A stretch of 55,109 bases of DNA from Candidatus Mediterraneibacter pullistercoris (GTDB lineage: Bacteria > Bacillota > Clostridia > Lachnospirales > Lachnospiraceae), in contig DXAU01000051.1 in assembly GCA_019116885.1 (NCBI GenBank), positions 1 to 55,109 on the forward strand, written 5' to 3'. Position numbers and translations under genes: made by a program. Of the stretch, positions 34,578-42,278 are shown one piece after another. Position 1 is the stretch's first letter. Each line of letters opens with the position of its first letter. The notes under the pieces are model-generated. The model saw nothing but the letters and a program-made list of their open reading frames with translations, searched no databases and had not been told where the DNA came from.

Positions 34578-35732
34578 ATGAGGTATAGAAGAGTACGCGG
34601 CGCGTTCATCGCGGCAGCCCTTATCTGCTCGCTTGCAGTGACGCCGGCATATGCAGCGCCCGGAGATTCGATAGAGAGTCTCCAGGACGAGCAGTCAGAT
34701 CTCGAGAGTCAGAAGTCGGCTGCGCAGAGTGAACTAAGCAGTCTGCAGTCGCAGTTGGAATCTCTTATGTCGAAAGCCGCTGAACTGGAGAAACAGCTTA
34801 TTGCAAAAGGTCAGGAGATCAGCCAGGCGCAAAAGGATCTGACAGCAGCGGAAGAGAAACGCCAGACTCAGTATGATGCGATGAAACTCCGCATCAAGTA
34901 TGTCTATGAGTCAGGCGGAGATGCTGCCGCTATAGAGAAGATACTGTCCTCAGGAGATATTACAAGTATCCTGACGCAGGCAGAGTATTCCCAGAAAGTG
35001 CATGAATATGACAGAGCGCAGCTCCAGGCATATGCCGAGACAGTCCAGAAGATATCAGAGCTTGAACAGACGCTCAAAACAGAAATGGCAAATCTGGAGA
35101 AGCTTGAAGTTCAGTATCAGGAACAGCAGGAGGAATTAAATACAACGATTTCATCCAAACAGGATGAGATATCTGATCTTGACGGCATGCTTCAGGAAGC
35201 TGCCAGAAAGATTCTCGAAGAACGGCAGCGCCAGGCTGAAGAAGAACAGGCGGCAGCTGAGAGCGAGGAACAGACTGCGGAGAGTGATGATGCGGATGCG
35301 TCGGATCAAAGCGAAACAGATACTGCTGCGAATGAAGCTGGTGAAAGCGGAACCTCAGATAACAGCAGTGATACAGATGGCGGAAACTCATCGGAACCTC
35401 CGGCATATGATTCATCCGCAGGAAACTCGGCGGTTTCACGCGCATACAGCCAGCTCGGCAAGCCATATGCGTGGGGCGCGGCCGGTCCTGACAGTTTTGA
35501 CTGCTCAGGCCTTGTGAGCTATGCTCTGACAGGAAACTATGTACATACGTGGACTACAACAGACTTTATGACATGGACGCAAGTGAGTGATCCACAGCCC
35601 GGCGACATCTGCACAAGCGCAACGCACTGCGGTATTTATATAGGAAACGGGCAGATGATCCACGCGCCGCAGACAGGCGACGTCGTCAAGATCAGCCCTG
35701 TTCACAGCGGAATGATCTATGTGCGATATTAA
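34578..35732 (+). CDS. Secreted coiled-coil NlpC/P60 peptidoglycan hydrolase (paralogue 1)
   Basis: A 384-residue exported protein. The signal peptide spans residues 1-27 (ends TPAYAAP). A long coiled coil (about 30-235) resembles PcsB/CwlO-type regulatory domains (SLQSQLESLMSKAAELEKQL). A Ser/Asp/Glu-rich linker (about 236-285) leads to a C-terminal NlpC/P60 domain, with the nucleophile Cys in DSFDCSGLVSYAL and the catalytic His in ATHCGIYIGNGQMIHAP. Such enzymes cut stem peptides and are usually held inactive by the coiled coil until engaged by FtsEX. The ATG at 34578 follows GAAAGGTG. The paralogue at 36151 is closely similar throughout. Confidence 0.9.
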   Translation: MRYRRVRGAFIAAALICSLAVTPAYAAPGDSIESLQDEQSDLESQKSAAQSELSSLQSQLESLMSKAAELEKQLIAKGQEISQAQKDLTAAEEKRQTQYDAMKLRIKYVYESGGDAAAIEKILSSGDITSILTQAEYSQKVHEYDRAQLQAYAETVQKISELEQTLKTEMANLEKLEVQYQEQQEELNTTISSKQDEISDLDGMLQEAARKILEERQRQAEEEQAAAESEEQTAESDDADASDQSETDTAANEAGESGTSDNSSDTDGGNSSEPPAYDSSAGNSAVSRAYSQLGKPYAWGAAGPDSFDCSGLVSYALTGNYVHTWTTTDFMTWTQVSDPQPGDICTSATHCGIYIGNGQMIHAPQTGDVVKISPVHSGMIYVRY

Positions 35733-35786
35733 ACTGTGGAATAATGACCTAATCGAACAGAAAAGAAAGAAAAAAAGTAAGAACAG

Positions 35787-35821
35787 AGCTCCTGCAGTAT
35801 TATCTGCGGGGGCTTTTTCTG
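35787..35821 (+). terminator. Terminator of the first NlpC/P60 gene
   Basis: AGCTCCTGCAG (35787-35797) pairs over its whole length with CTGCGGGGGCT (35804-35814), with G-U pairs, followed by TTTTCTG. Confidence 0.85.
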
Positions 35822-35826
35822 CGTGG

Positions 35827-35910
35827 GCGACGAGCCAAAGTCTGGGCTTGCCCGAGACCTTGGCGACCGCTTACAATCCCGGAACGTGCCTTTTGGCGCT
35901 TCCGGTGATT
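35827..35910. repeat. Dispersed structured repeat, copy 2 (84 bp)
   Basis: It matches copy 1 at 20544-20627 in 77 of 84 positions with no gap. Three of the seven differences fall in the second stem and all keep pairing (T-G or C-G, and T-A or T-G). It begins 6 bases after a terminator. The next 165 bases, up to the promoter at 36076, are AT-rich with no other recognisable feature. Confidence 0.85.
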
Positions 35911-36075
35911 GTCGTGCAAATAGCATGTCTGCCCCATGTGGAAACATATGTAGTGAAATATTACAAAAATGTTAAAAAACTATTGAAATTTCTGATGAAA
36001 TTTATTATAATCTATTACGAGTTACGGTTACGGAAGATAAATTCCCTGCAGAAATGATTTTTTGACATTTTTATG

Positions 36076-36104
36076 TTGAAAAACATGAATTTCTGTTGTA
36101 TGAT
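36076..36104 (+). promoter_or_regulatory. Promoter of the second NlpC/P60 gene
   Basis: TTGAAA at 36076-36081 and TATGAT at 36099-36104 are 17 bases apart. It is related in sequence to the promoter at 34502-34530. Confidence 0.75.
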
Positions 36105-36150
36105 GCATATATGTGGGGATATAGATAATATAATAGGGAAAGGTGAAGAG

Positions 36151-37281
36151 ATGAGATTAAGAAGAGTACATAGTGCATTGATTGCTACAGCCCTGATTTG
36201 TTCAATGGCAGTGACTCCGGTACTGGCTGCACCTGAAACATTGGAGGATCTGCAGAATCAGCAGCAAGAACTTGAAAATCAGAAGTCAAGCGCTCAAAGC
36301 GAGCTGAGCAGTCTCCAGTCACAGCTGGACACTTTGGTGTCAAAAATTGCTGATTTAGAAGAACAGCTCATTGCCAAAGGTGAGGAGATCATTCAGGCAG
36401 AAGAGGATCTGAAAGTCGCTCAGCAGAAGAAAGACGAGCAGTATGAAGCTATGAAGCTCCGTATCAAATATATGTACGAGGCGGGCAGCGGAACTGCGAC
36501 GATGGAAAAGGTGATGTCTTCCGGCGATATTTCGAGTATGCTGACGCAGGCTGAGTATTCTCAGCAAGTACATGAATATGATCGTGCACAGCTCCAGGAA
36601 TATGCAAATACAGTTCAGGAAATCGAAGAGCTGCAGCAGACGCTTGAGACAGAGATGGCTAATCTGGAAAGTCTCGAAGCTCAGTATCAGAGCCAGCAAG
36701 AAGAACTGAATGCGACGATTTCTTCCAAGGAGGCTCAGATATCTGATCTGGATGGAATGATCCAGGAAGCAGCAAGAAAAGTCCAGGCAGAACAGGAACG
36801 TCAGGAAGAAGAAAGACGGAGACGGGAAGCAGAGGCGGCAGCAGCGGCTCAGGCGGCAGCGGCAGCGGCTGAAGAGCAGAACAGTGAAACCACTACTGAA
36901 ACTACAGTGGAGAATTCTAACGAAAGTACAGGGAACACATCAAGTGCGCCGGAATATAATGCTTCTACCGGAAATGCAATTGTTGATCGTGCATACAGCA
37001 AACTGGGATGCCCTTATGTATGGGGCGCAGTCGGACCGAGTACTTTCGACTGTTCAGGTCTTGTAAGCTACTGTATATCAGGAAGCTATACACGCCTTGG
37101 AACAACGACCACATTTATGGGATGGACGAGAGTAAGCGATCCACAACCGGGTGATATCTGTACAAGTGCAACGCATTGCGGTATATACATAGGCGGCGGC
37201 CAGATGATACATGCTCCGCACAGTGGAGATGTTGTTAAAGTCGGACCTGTCCAGAGCAACATGATCTATGTTCGTTACTAG
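36151..37281 (+). CDS. Secreted coiled-coil NlpC/P60 peptidoglycan hydrolase (paralogue 2)
   Basis: A 376-residue paralogue of the preceding gene with the same order: signal peptide (1-27, ends TPVLAAP), coiled coil (about 30-240), a linker (about 241-280) that here is Ala/Glu/Arg-rich and then Thr/Ser-rich, and an NlpC/P60 domain (Cys in STFDCSGLVSY, His in ATHCGIYIGGGQMIHAP). The ATG at 36151 follows AAAGGTGAAGAG; 26 residues of upstream reading are not signal-like. The two copies differ mainly in the linker, which suggests tandem duplication followed by linker divergence. Each has its own promoter and terminator. Confidence 0.9.
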   Translation: MRLRRVHSALIATALICSMAVTPVLAAPETLEDLQNQQQELENQKSSAQSELSSLQSQLDTLVSKIADLEEQLIAKGEEIIQAEEDLKVAQQKKDEQYEAMKLRIKYMYEAGSGTATMEKVMSSGDISSMLTQAEYSQQVHEYDRAQLQEYANTVQEIEELQQTLETEMANLESLEAQYQSQQEELNATISSKEAQISDLDGMIQEAARKVQAEQERQEEERRRREAEAAAAAQAAAAAAEEQNSETTTETTVENSNESTGNTSSAPEYNASTGNAIVDRAYSKLGCPYVWGAVGPSTFDCSGLVSYCISGSYTRLGTTTTFMGWTRVSDPQPGDICTSATHCGIYIGGGQMIHAPHSGDVVKVGPVQSNMIYVRY

Positions 37282-37302
37282 ATAATTAAATAAAAACAGG
37301 AC

Positions 37303-37335
37303 AACCCCTGCAGCATTTGCTGCAGGGGTTTTTGT
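37303..37335 (+). terminator. Terminator of the second NlpC/P60 gene
   Basis: AACCCCTGCAGCA (37303-37315) pairs perfectly with TGCTGCAGGGGTT (37318-37330), followed by TTTG. The nominal loop is two bases, so the innermost pairs will open. Confidence 0.9.
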
Positions 37336-37374
37336 GTCTGTCTGCCGTATGTATATATAAAAAACTGTGTCAAT

Positions 37375-37416
37375 ATACGGTCTGTCTTGTCAGACAGACC
37401 GTATCTGTGATAAAAT
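37375..37416 (+). promoter_or_regulatory. Palindromic operator candidate and promoter of cobO
   Basis: ATACGGTCTGTC (37375-37386) is the exact reverse complement of GACAGACCGTAT (37393-37404), with a 6-base centre (TTGTCA) that also serves as a -35. TAAAAT at 37411-37416 is a plausible -10 after 18 bases. A DNA-binding repressor covering the -35 is likely; the responsible regulator is not in the window. Confidence 0.6.
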
Positions 37417-37446
37417 AAAAAAGACTTTTCAGAAAGGACAGATGAG

Positions 37447-37974
37447 ATGAAACAGGGGTTGATCCATATCTACTGCGGAGACGGAAAAGGAAAGACGTCG
37501 GCGGCGACAGGACTGGCAGTCCGCGCGGCAGGATGCGGCAGAAAAGTGCTTTTTGTCCGGTTTCTCAAAAATGAGGAGTCGGGAGAGCTTAAGATTCTGG
37601 ATGAGGTTCCGGAGATCAGCGTTGTCCATCTGGAAAGATCATACGGTTTTTTCAATACGCTTTCTGAGCGTGAGAAAGAGGAAGTCCGCCATATGTATGG
37701 AAAAGTGTGGAGCAGTATCCCGGAGATGACAGCCGGGGGAACTTACGATATCCTTGTCATGGATGAATTCATGGCAGCATACAGGTATGGACTGATCCCA
37801 CAGGAAGAGGCGCTTGCTTTTCTGCAGGAGAAACCGGAAAGTCTGGAGGTTGTTCTGACAGGACGAGATCCGGACGAAAAGCTTGTGGAACTGGCAGATT
37901 ATGTGTCGGAGATCCGCAAGATAAAGCATCCCTTTGACCGGGGGATCCGGGCGAGAAGAGGGATAGAGTACTAG
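37447..37974 (+). CDS. cobO: Cob(I)yrinic acid a,c-diamide adenosyltransferase
   Basis: A 175-residue CobO/BtuR-type adenosyltransferase that attaches the 5'-deoxyadenosyl group to the cobalt of corrinoids. The P-loop IYCGDGKGKTSAATGLAVRA opens the protein. The motifs FLKNEESGE and LVMDEFMAAY, and the C-terminal TGRDPDEKLVELADYVSEI and FDRGIRARRGIE, are all present. Its promoter carries a palindromic operator candidate. It lies upstream of the cobalamin riboswitch, so it is not under direct riboswitch control, although it can read through into the operon. A GC-rich stem (37974-38007) without T run follows the stop. Confidence 0.95.
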   Translation: MKQGLIHIYCGDGKGKTSAATGLAVRAAGCGRKVLFVRFLKNEESGELKILDEVPEISVVHLERSYGFFNTLSEREKEEVRHMYGKVWSSIPEMTAGGTYDILVMDEFMAAYRYGLIPQEEALAFLQEKPESLEVVLTGRDPDEKLVELADYVSEIRKIKHPFDRGIRARRGIEY

Positions 37975-38059
37975 TACGACGCCCGAATGGATTACCGGGC
38001 GCTGTACAAAGCCAGATCCGGCATACATTTAAAAGAACCAGTCTGCACTGAGAGAAAAG

Positions 38060-38213
38060 ATGAAAGACTGTCAGGTGAGCGGACTGCGAGGAAGTCAGGT
38101 GAAAATCCTGCACAATACCCGTTGCTGTATTGGCGGAGCGGTGTCTCGATCAGAGCCACTGGGGCAGATGCCCTGGGAAGGCAGAGATACCTGTGATGAT
38201 GCCTAAGTCAGAA
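38060..38213 (+). ncRNA. Cobalamin riboswitch
   Basis: The class signatures are clear: CAGGTGAAAATCCTGCAC with ACCCGTTGCTGT (P4-P5 region), then GAGCCACTGGGGCAGATGCC, CTGGGAAGGC and the closing GCCTAAGTCAG. It binds adenosylcobalamin or a related form. Boundaries are approximate. No terminator follows; ATATTC near 38213 can pair with GAATAT near 38246, close to the cbiM RBS (AAGGAG, about 38258), so control of translation initiation is likely. Confidence 0.95.
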
Positions 38214-38270
38214 TATTCACTTTTAAATGGATCTGGGGATTACGGGAATATAATCATAAGGAGAAAGAAA

Positions 38271-39035
38271 ATGCCAAAAAAACAGAAAATCTTACTTGGG
38301 GCATACATCGCATTTATCGCGCTGTTTGCCGTCGCACCTGCATCCAATGCGATGCACATCATGGAAGGCTACCTGCCTGCAGGCTACTGTGTGGCGTGGG
38401 GAGTCATCTGCCTGCCGTTTCTGATCGCAGGGTTTATTTCACTGAGAAACAGAGTAAAAGAAAACAGAAGGAACCTCATACTGATTGCTATGTCAGGGGC
38501 GTTTATATTCGTGATCTCATCGCTGAAGATCCCGTCCGTGACAGGAAGCTGCTCCCATATGACGGGGACAGGACTCGGAGCGATGCTGTTCGGGCCTGCC
38601 GCAGTCAGCGTGCTGGGGATCATCGTCCTGATCTTTCAGGCTGTGCTGCTTGCGCACGGCGGCCTGACCACGCTTGGAGCCAACACATTTTCCATGGCAG
38701 TCGCAGGTCCGCTTGTTTCTTTTGGTATCTATAAATTGTGTCAGTCTGTAAGGGTCAACCGCCGGGTCAGTGTATTCCTGGCCGCATTTCTGGGCGATAT
38801 TTTTACATACTGTGTGACAAGTGTACAGCTTGCTCTTGCCTACCCGTCGGAGGCGGGCGGCGTGGCGGCTTCTGCGGTGAAGTTTTTAGGCGTGTTTGCA
38901 CCAACACAGCTGCCGCTTGCCGTCATTGAGGGAATCCTTACAGTGGTCATTGTAATAGGCCTTGAGACTTATGCGAAACCTGAGCTTAGGAGCATTGGAT
39001 TCTTAAGCAGAAGAAAGGAGGCGCAGGAACAATGA
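38271..39035 (+). CDS. cbiM: Cobalt ECF transporter S component CbiM
   Basis: A 254-residue membrane protein that binds cobalt ions through its N-terminal metal-binding loop after signal cleavage. The mature start MHIMEGYLPAGYCVAW is diagnostic. Further signatures are SVTGSCSHMTGTGLGAMLFG and the AHGGLTTLGANTFSMAV segment. The ATG at 38271 follows AAGGAGAAAG and includes the signal sequence. It overlaps cbiN by 4 bases. It is the first gene under the cobalamin riboswitch. Confidence 0.96.
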   Translation: MPKKQKILLGAYIAFIALFAVAPASNAMHIMEGYLPAGYCVAWGVICLPFLIAGFISLRNRVKENRRNLILIAMSGAFIFVISSLKIPSVTGSCSHMTGTGLGAMLFGPAAVSVLGIIVLIFQAVLLAHGGLTTLGANTFSMAVAGPLVSFGIYKLCQSVRVNRRVSVFLAAFLGDIFTYCVTSVQLALAYPSEAGGVAASAVKFLGVFAPTQLPLAVIEGILTVVIVIGLETYAKPELRSIGFLSRRKEAQEQ

Positions 39036-39361
39036 CAAAAAATACAAAAACTGTTGTTATACTGCTCGTCATTGCGGTTCTGATCGCCGTTATTCCGGTA
39101 GCTGTCTTAAAAGGAGCACAGTTTGGCGGTTCGGATGATGCGGGGAGTGTGATGGTGGAAGAGATCCACGGAGAGTATGAGCCGTGGTTTACGCCTGTTC
39201 TTGAGACAGCGCTTGGCGGTGAACTGCCCGGGGAGCTGGAAAGCCTGCTCTTCTGCGTGCAGACCGGCATCGGTGTGGGAGTGATCGCCTTTTTTATGGG
39301 ACGCTTCGTGGAGCGCAGAAAATGGATGAAGAAGACAGGAGAAGAAGATGCTCCTGATTGA
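39032..39361 (+). CDS. cbiN: Cobalt transport protein CbiN
   Basis: A 109-residue auxiliary subunit with two membrane helices (residues about 7-27 and 78-98) flanking an extracytoplasmic loop with FGGSDDAGSVMVEEI and PWFTPVLE. It helps load cobalt onto CbiM. It overlaps cbiM by 4 bases and cbiQ by 14 bases. Confidence 0.95.
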   Translation: MTKNTKTVVILLVIAVLIAVIPVAVLKGAQFGGSDDAGSVMVEEIHGEYEPWFTPVLETALGGELPGELESLLFCVQTGIGVGVIAFFMGRFVERRKWMKKTGEEDAPD

Positions 39362-40103
39362 TAAACTGAGTTACCAGTCGAAACTAAGATATGTAAATGC
39401 GTCAGAGAAGCTCGTGTATGCCGTGCTGACTCTTGTGTTGTGTGTCTTAAGCCGTTCGCTCAGAGTGGCAGTGCTGGTATTTGCCGTCAATGGAATTCTG
39501 ACAGTAGGAAAGGGGGGAATCCCCCTTTCCCGTTATATAAAACTACTGATGATACCACTTGCTTTTCTGGCCGCAGGAACTGCGGCGATCGTGGTAAACG
39601 TATCGAAAGATCCTCTGGATGCATTTGCATTTCGCATAGGGAACTGGTATGTTACAGGAAGCACGGCCGGAATACATCAGGCGGTTACACTGTGTGCGAC
39701 TGCGCTTTCGGCGGTCACCTGTCTGTATTTCCTGTCGCTTAATACCGTTATGACAGATATACTGGGCGCACTGAAGAAGCTGCGTCTTCCCTACCTTCTG
39801 ATTGAACTGATGCTTTTGATCTACCGCTTTATCTTTGTGCTGTTCAAAACGGCGTCAGCAATCACTATGTCTCAGCAGGCGCGGCTTGGGAACAGGGACT
39901 TCAGGACAAGGGTTCGTTCATTCGGGGCAATGGGAACCGCTCTTTTTATCCTGGCTTTGAAACGCTCGAACGCTCTCTATGACGCGATGGAGTCCCGGTG
40001 CTATGACGGAAAGATCCGGGTGCTGTCCAGAGCGCATCCGGCAAAGGCGGGAGAGATCGCAGCCATCGTCCTGTTTGAACTGATCCTATTCTGGATATCG
40101 TAA
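39348..40103 (+). CDS. cbiQ: Cobalt ECF transporter T component CbiQ
   Basis: A 251-residue membrane coupling protein that links the CbiM/CbiN unit to the ATPase. The typical EcfT motifs are present: the N-terminal DKLSYQSKLRYVNASEKLVY, the coupling helix QQARLGNRDFRTRVRSFG near residue 182 and LALKRSNALYDAMESRCYDG near 200. About five membrane segments are seen. It starts 14 bases inside cbiN. Confidence 0.95.
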   Translation: MLLIDKLSYQSKLRYVNASEKLVYAVLTLVLCVLSRSLRVAVLVFAVNGILTVGKGGIPLSRYIKLLMIPLAFLAAGTAAIVVNVSKDPLDAFAFRIGNWYVTGSTAGIHQAVTLCATALSAVTCLYFLSLNTVMTDILGALKKLRLPYLLIELMLLIYRFIFVLFKTASAITMSQQARLGNRDFRTRVRSFGAMGTALFILALKRSNALYDAMESRCYDGKIRVLSRAHPAKAGEIAAIVLFELILFWIS

Positions 40104-40153
40104 CAGTACGGCTTTTGTGTGTGGATGAATGTAAGAATATGGAGTATAATGAA

Positions 40154-41008
40154 ATGAAGCGAGAGAAAGGCTGGATGATAGAGGCGCAGAATGTGTCTTA
40201 CACTTATGAGGGAAATAATGAGAAAGCGCTGGATGGTCTGGATCTTAAGATCCGGCACGGGGCAAAAGTTGCTTTCATGGGCGGAAACGGTTCGGGAAAA
40301 TCTACGTTCTTTCTTTGCCTGAATGGAATACGAAAGCCGGATACAGGCAGAATATGCATCAATGGAAAGGCGATTGAGTACACGAGAAGAGGGCTTCTGG
40401 ATGTGAGGGGCAGAGTGGGGATCGTATTTCAGGAGCCGGACGATCAGCTCTTTTCCGCCAGTGTGTACGAGGAGATCTCTTTTGGGATACTGAATCTGGG
40501 AGCAGATGAAGAAACTGTGAGAAGAGAAGTGGAGAGCGTAATCGAAGAGCTGGAAATTACTCCGTTTCAGGATCGCCCTGCACATGCTTTAAGCGGCGGA
40601 CAGAAGAAGCAGGTCGCCATCGCCGACATCCTTGTCATGCATCCTGAAGTGATGATACTGGATGAGCCTGCGGCAGCGCTCGATCCAAAGCATACGAGAA
40701 AGGTGCAGGAAATTGTGGACCATCTGACAGAAAAAGGCATTACAGTGCTGATGTCAACTCACGACATTGACTATGCTTATTCCTGGGCGGATGAGATTGT
40801 GCTCATGCACAGGGGAAAAGTGCTCCTCCAGGGAACGCCTTTTGAAGTCTGTTCCAACAGATCTGCGCTGGAGACGGCAAGCCTGGAAGCGCCTGCGGTA
40901 CTCAAGATGCATGAAAGACTGAAAGAAAAGGGGCTGATACCAGAAGAGGCGGCTCCGCCGAAAAATGTGGATGAACTGTTACAATCTGTGTCCGGAGAAA
41001 ACATATAG
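40154..41008 (+). CDS. cbiO: Cobalt ECF transporter ATPase CbiO
   Basis: A 284-residue ATP-binding subunit. Walker A is GGNGSGKSTF, the Q-loop FQEPDDQLFSASVYEEI, the signature LSGGQKKQVAIADI, Walker B VMILDEPAAALDP and the switch STHDIDYAYSWADEI. The ATG at 40154 is chosen because GGAG lies 9 bases upstream. An ATG at 40175 (MIEAQNVSY), preceded too closely by AAAGG, is the alternative and matches family starts better. A C-terminal tail of about 50 residues extends past the ATPase core. Confidence 0.94.
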   Translation: MKREKGWMIEAQNVSYTYEGNNEKALDGLDLKIRHGAKVAFMGGNGSGKSTFFLCLNGIRKPDTGRICINGKAIEYTRRGLLDVRGRVGIVFQEPDDQLFSASVYEEISFGILNLGADEETVRREVESVIEELEITPFQDRPAHALSGGQKKQVAIADILVMHPEVMILDEPAAALDPKHTRKVQEIVDHLTEKGITVLMSTHDIDYAYSWADEIVLMHRGKVLLQGTPFEVCSNRSALETASLEAPAVLKMHERLKEKGLIPEEAAPPKNVDELLQSVSGENI

Positions 41009-41025
41009 AGAAAGGAATGGAAAAG

Positions 41026-41796
41026 ATGCAGAAAGGAATCCTTGTGGTGAGTTTTGGGACGAGCCATCTTGATACAATGGAAAAGACGATTGAAGTTATG
41101 GAGAGAGAAGTCGCGGAGAAATTTTCCGACTGCCGTGTGTACCGTGCATTTACGAGCGGTATGATCATCCGAAAACTAAAGCGCACGGAAAATATGAATA
41201 TCGATACGGTACAGGAAGCAGTAAAACGGATGGCCGCCGACGGGATTGAAGATGTCATCGTCCAGCCGACTCACATCATAAACGGCATCGAGAATGACCG
41301 GATGATGGAAGAGCTGATGGACAATATGTCTCTGTTCCGGAGAATCCGGGTAGGGAAACCACTGCTGAGCAGTGTGGATGATTATAAAAAATCTATCCAC
41401 GCAGTGATGTCTGAAACAGCTCTCTCCGACGATGAAATGCTTGTGCTTATGGGCCACGGTACGGATCACCATGCAAATTCGGCGTATCCGACACTGGAAT
41501 ATACATTCCATGCACTGGGATATAATCAGGTATTGGTAGGAACTGTGGAGAGTTTCCCCGAGCTGAAAAATGTGATGGCCAAGCTGGAAATCGCAGAGAA
41601 GAAAAAGATCGCTCTCATGCCTTTTATGCTGGTGGCAGGCGATCATGCCAAAAATGACATGGCAGGGGACGAGGACTCATGGAAGAGCGAACTTGAGGAA
41701 GCGGGATATGAAGTGCGCGTCATCATGAAAGGTCTCGGCGAACTGGAAGGAATCCGCAGGATATTTATGGAACATATAGAGGAAACAATGGAATAG
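41026..41796 (+). CDS. cbiK: Sirohydrochlorin cobaltochelatase CbiK
   Basis: A 256-residue anaerobic class II chelatase that inserts cobalt into sirohydrochlorin (factor II), the committing step of the early-cobalt route. The metal-site histidines are in LMGHGTDHHANSAYPTLE near residue 143 and MLVAGDHAKNDMAGDE near 204. The N-terminal ILVVSFGTSHLDT is typical. The ATG at 41026 is chosen over 41017 because AAAGGA would touch the earlier codon. Its presence shows the pathway is the anaerobic one. Confidence 0.95.
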   Translation: MQKGILVVSFGTSHLDTMEKTIEVMEREVAEKFSDCRVYRAFTSGMIIRKLKRTENMNIDTVQEAVKRMAADGIEDVIVQPTHIINGIENDRMMEELMDNMSLFRRIRVGKPLLSSVDDYKKSIHAVMSETALSDDEMLVLMGHGTDHHANSAYPTLEYTFHALGYNQVLVGTVESFPELKNVMAKLEIAEKKKIALMPFMLVAGDHAKNDMAGDEDSWKSELEEAGYEVRVIMKGLGELEGIRRIFMEHIEETME

Positions 41797-41819
41797 GACA
41801 GACAGGGAAAGGAGAAAAA

Positions 41820-42278
41820 ATGTTAGAAACAGGAACAAAGGCACCGGCGTTTGAACTGCCGGATCAGAACGGAACGATGCACACACTTGAGGAGTACAGA
41901 GGGAAAAAGGTGATCCTTTATTTCTATCCGAAAGACAACACGCCCGGATGCACGAAGCAGGCATGTGGATTCGGGGAACTGTATCCGCAGTTTACGGAGA
42001 AAGGAGCAGTCGTGCTCGGAGTGAGCAAAGATAGTGTGGCATCTCATAAGAAATTCGAGGAGAAATACGGGCTTCCGTTTACACTGCTCTCTGATACAGA
42101 ACTTACATGCATCCAGGCATACGACGTGTGGAAAGAGAAGAATATGTACGGCAGGAAGACGATGGGCGTCGTTAGGACCACTTATCTGATTGATGAGGAG
42201 GGCGTGATCATCAGGGCTTTCGGGAAAGTAAAAGCGGCAGACAACCCGGCACAGATGCTGGAGGAAATTCAGAAATGA
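41820..42278 (+). CDS. bcp: Thioredoxin-dependent thiol peroxidase (Bcp/PrxQ type)
   Basis: A 152-residue peroxiredoxin that reduces hydrogen and organic peroxides. The peroxidatic Cys is in NTPGCTKQACGF near residue 45, and the second Cys five residues later fits the PrxQ resolving position. TTYLIDEEGVI and a C-terminal helix complete it. It sits inside the cobalamin operon between cbiK and cbiD and overlaps cbiD by 4 bases, so it is co-translated with it. A protective role for oxygen-sensitive cobalt-corrin intermediates is inference. Confidence 0.92.
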   Translation: MLETGTKAPAFELPDQNGTMHTLEEYRGKKVILYFYPKDNTPGCTKQACGFGELYPQFTEKGAVVLGVSKDSVASHKKFEEKYGLPFTLLSDTELTCIQAYDVWKEKNMYGRKTMGVVRTTYLIDEEGVIIRAFGKVKAADNPAQMLEEIQK

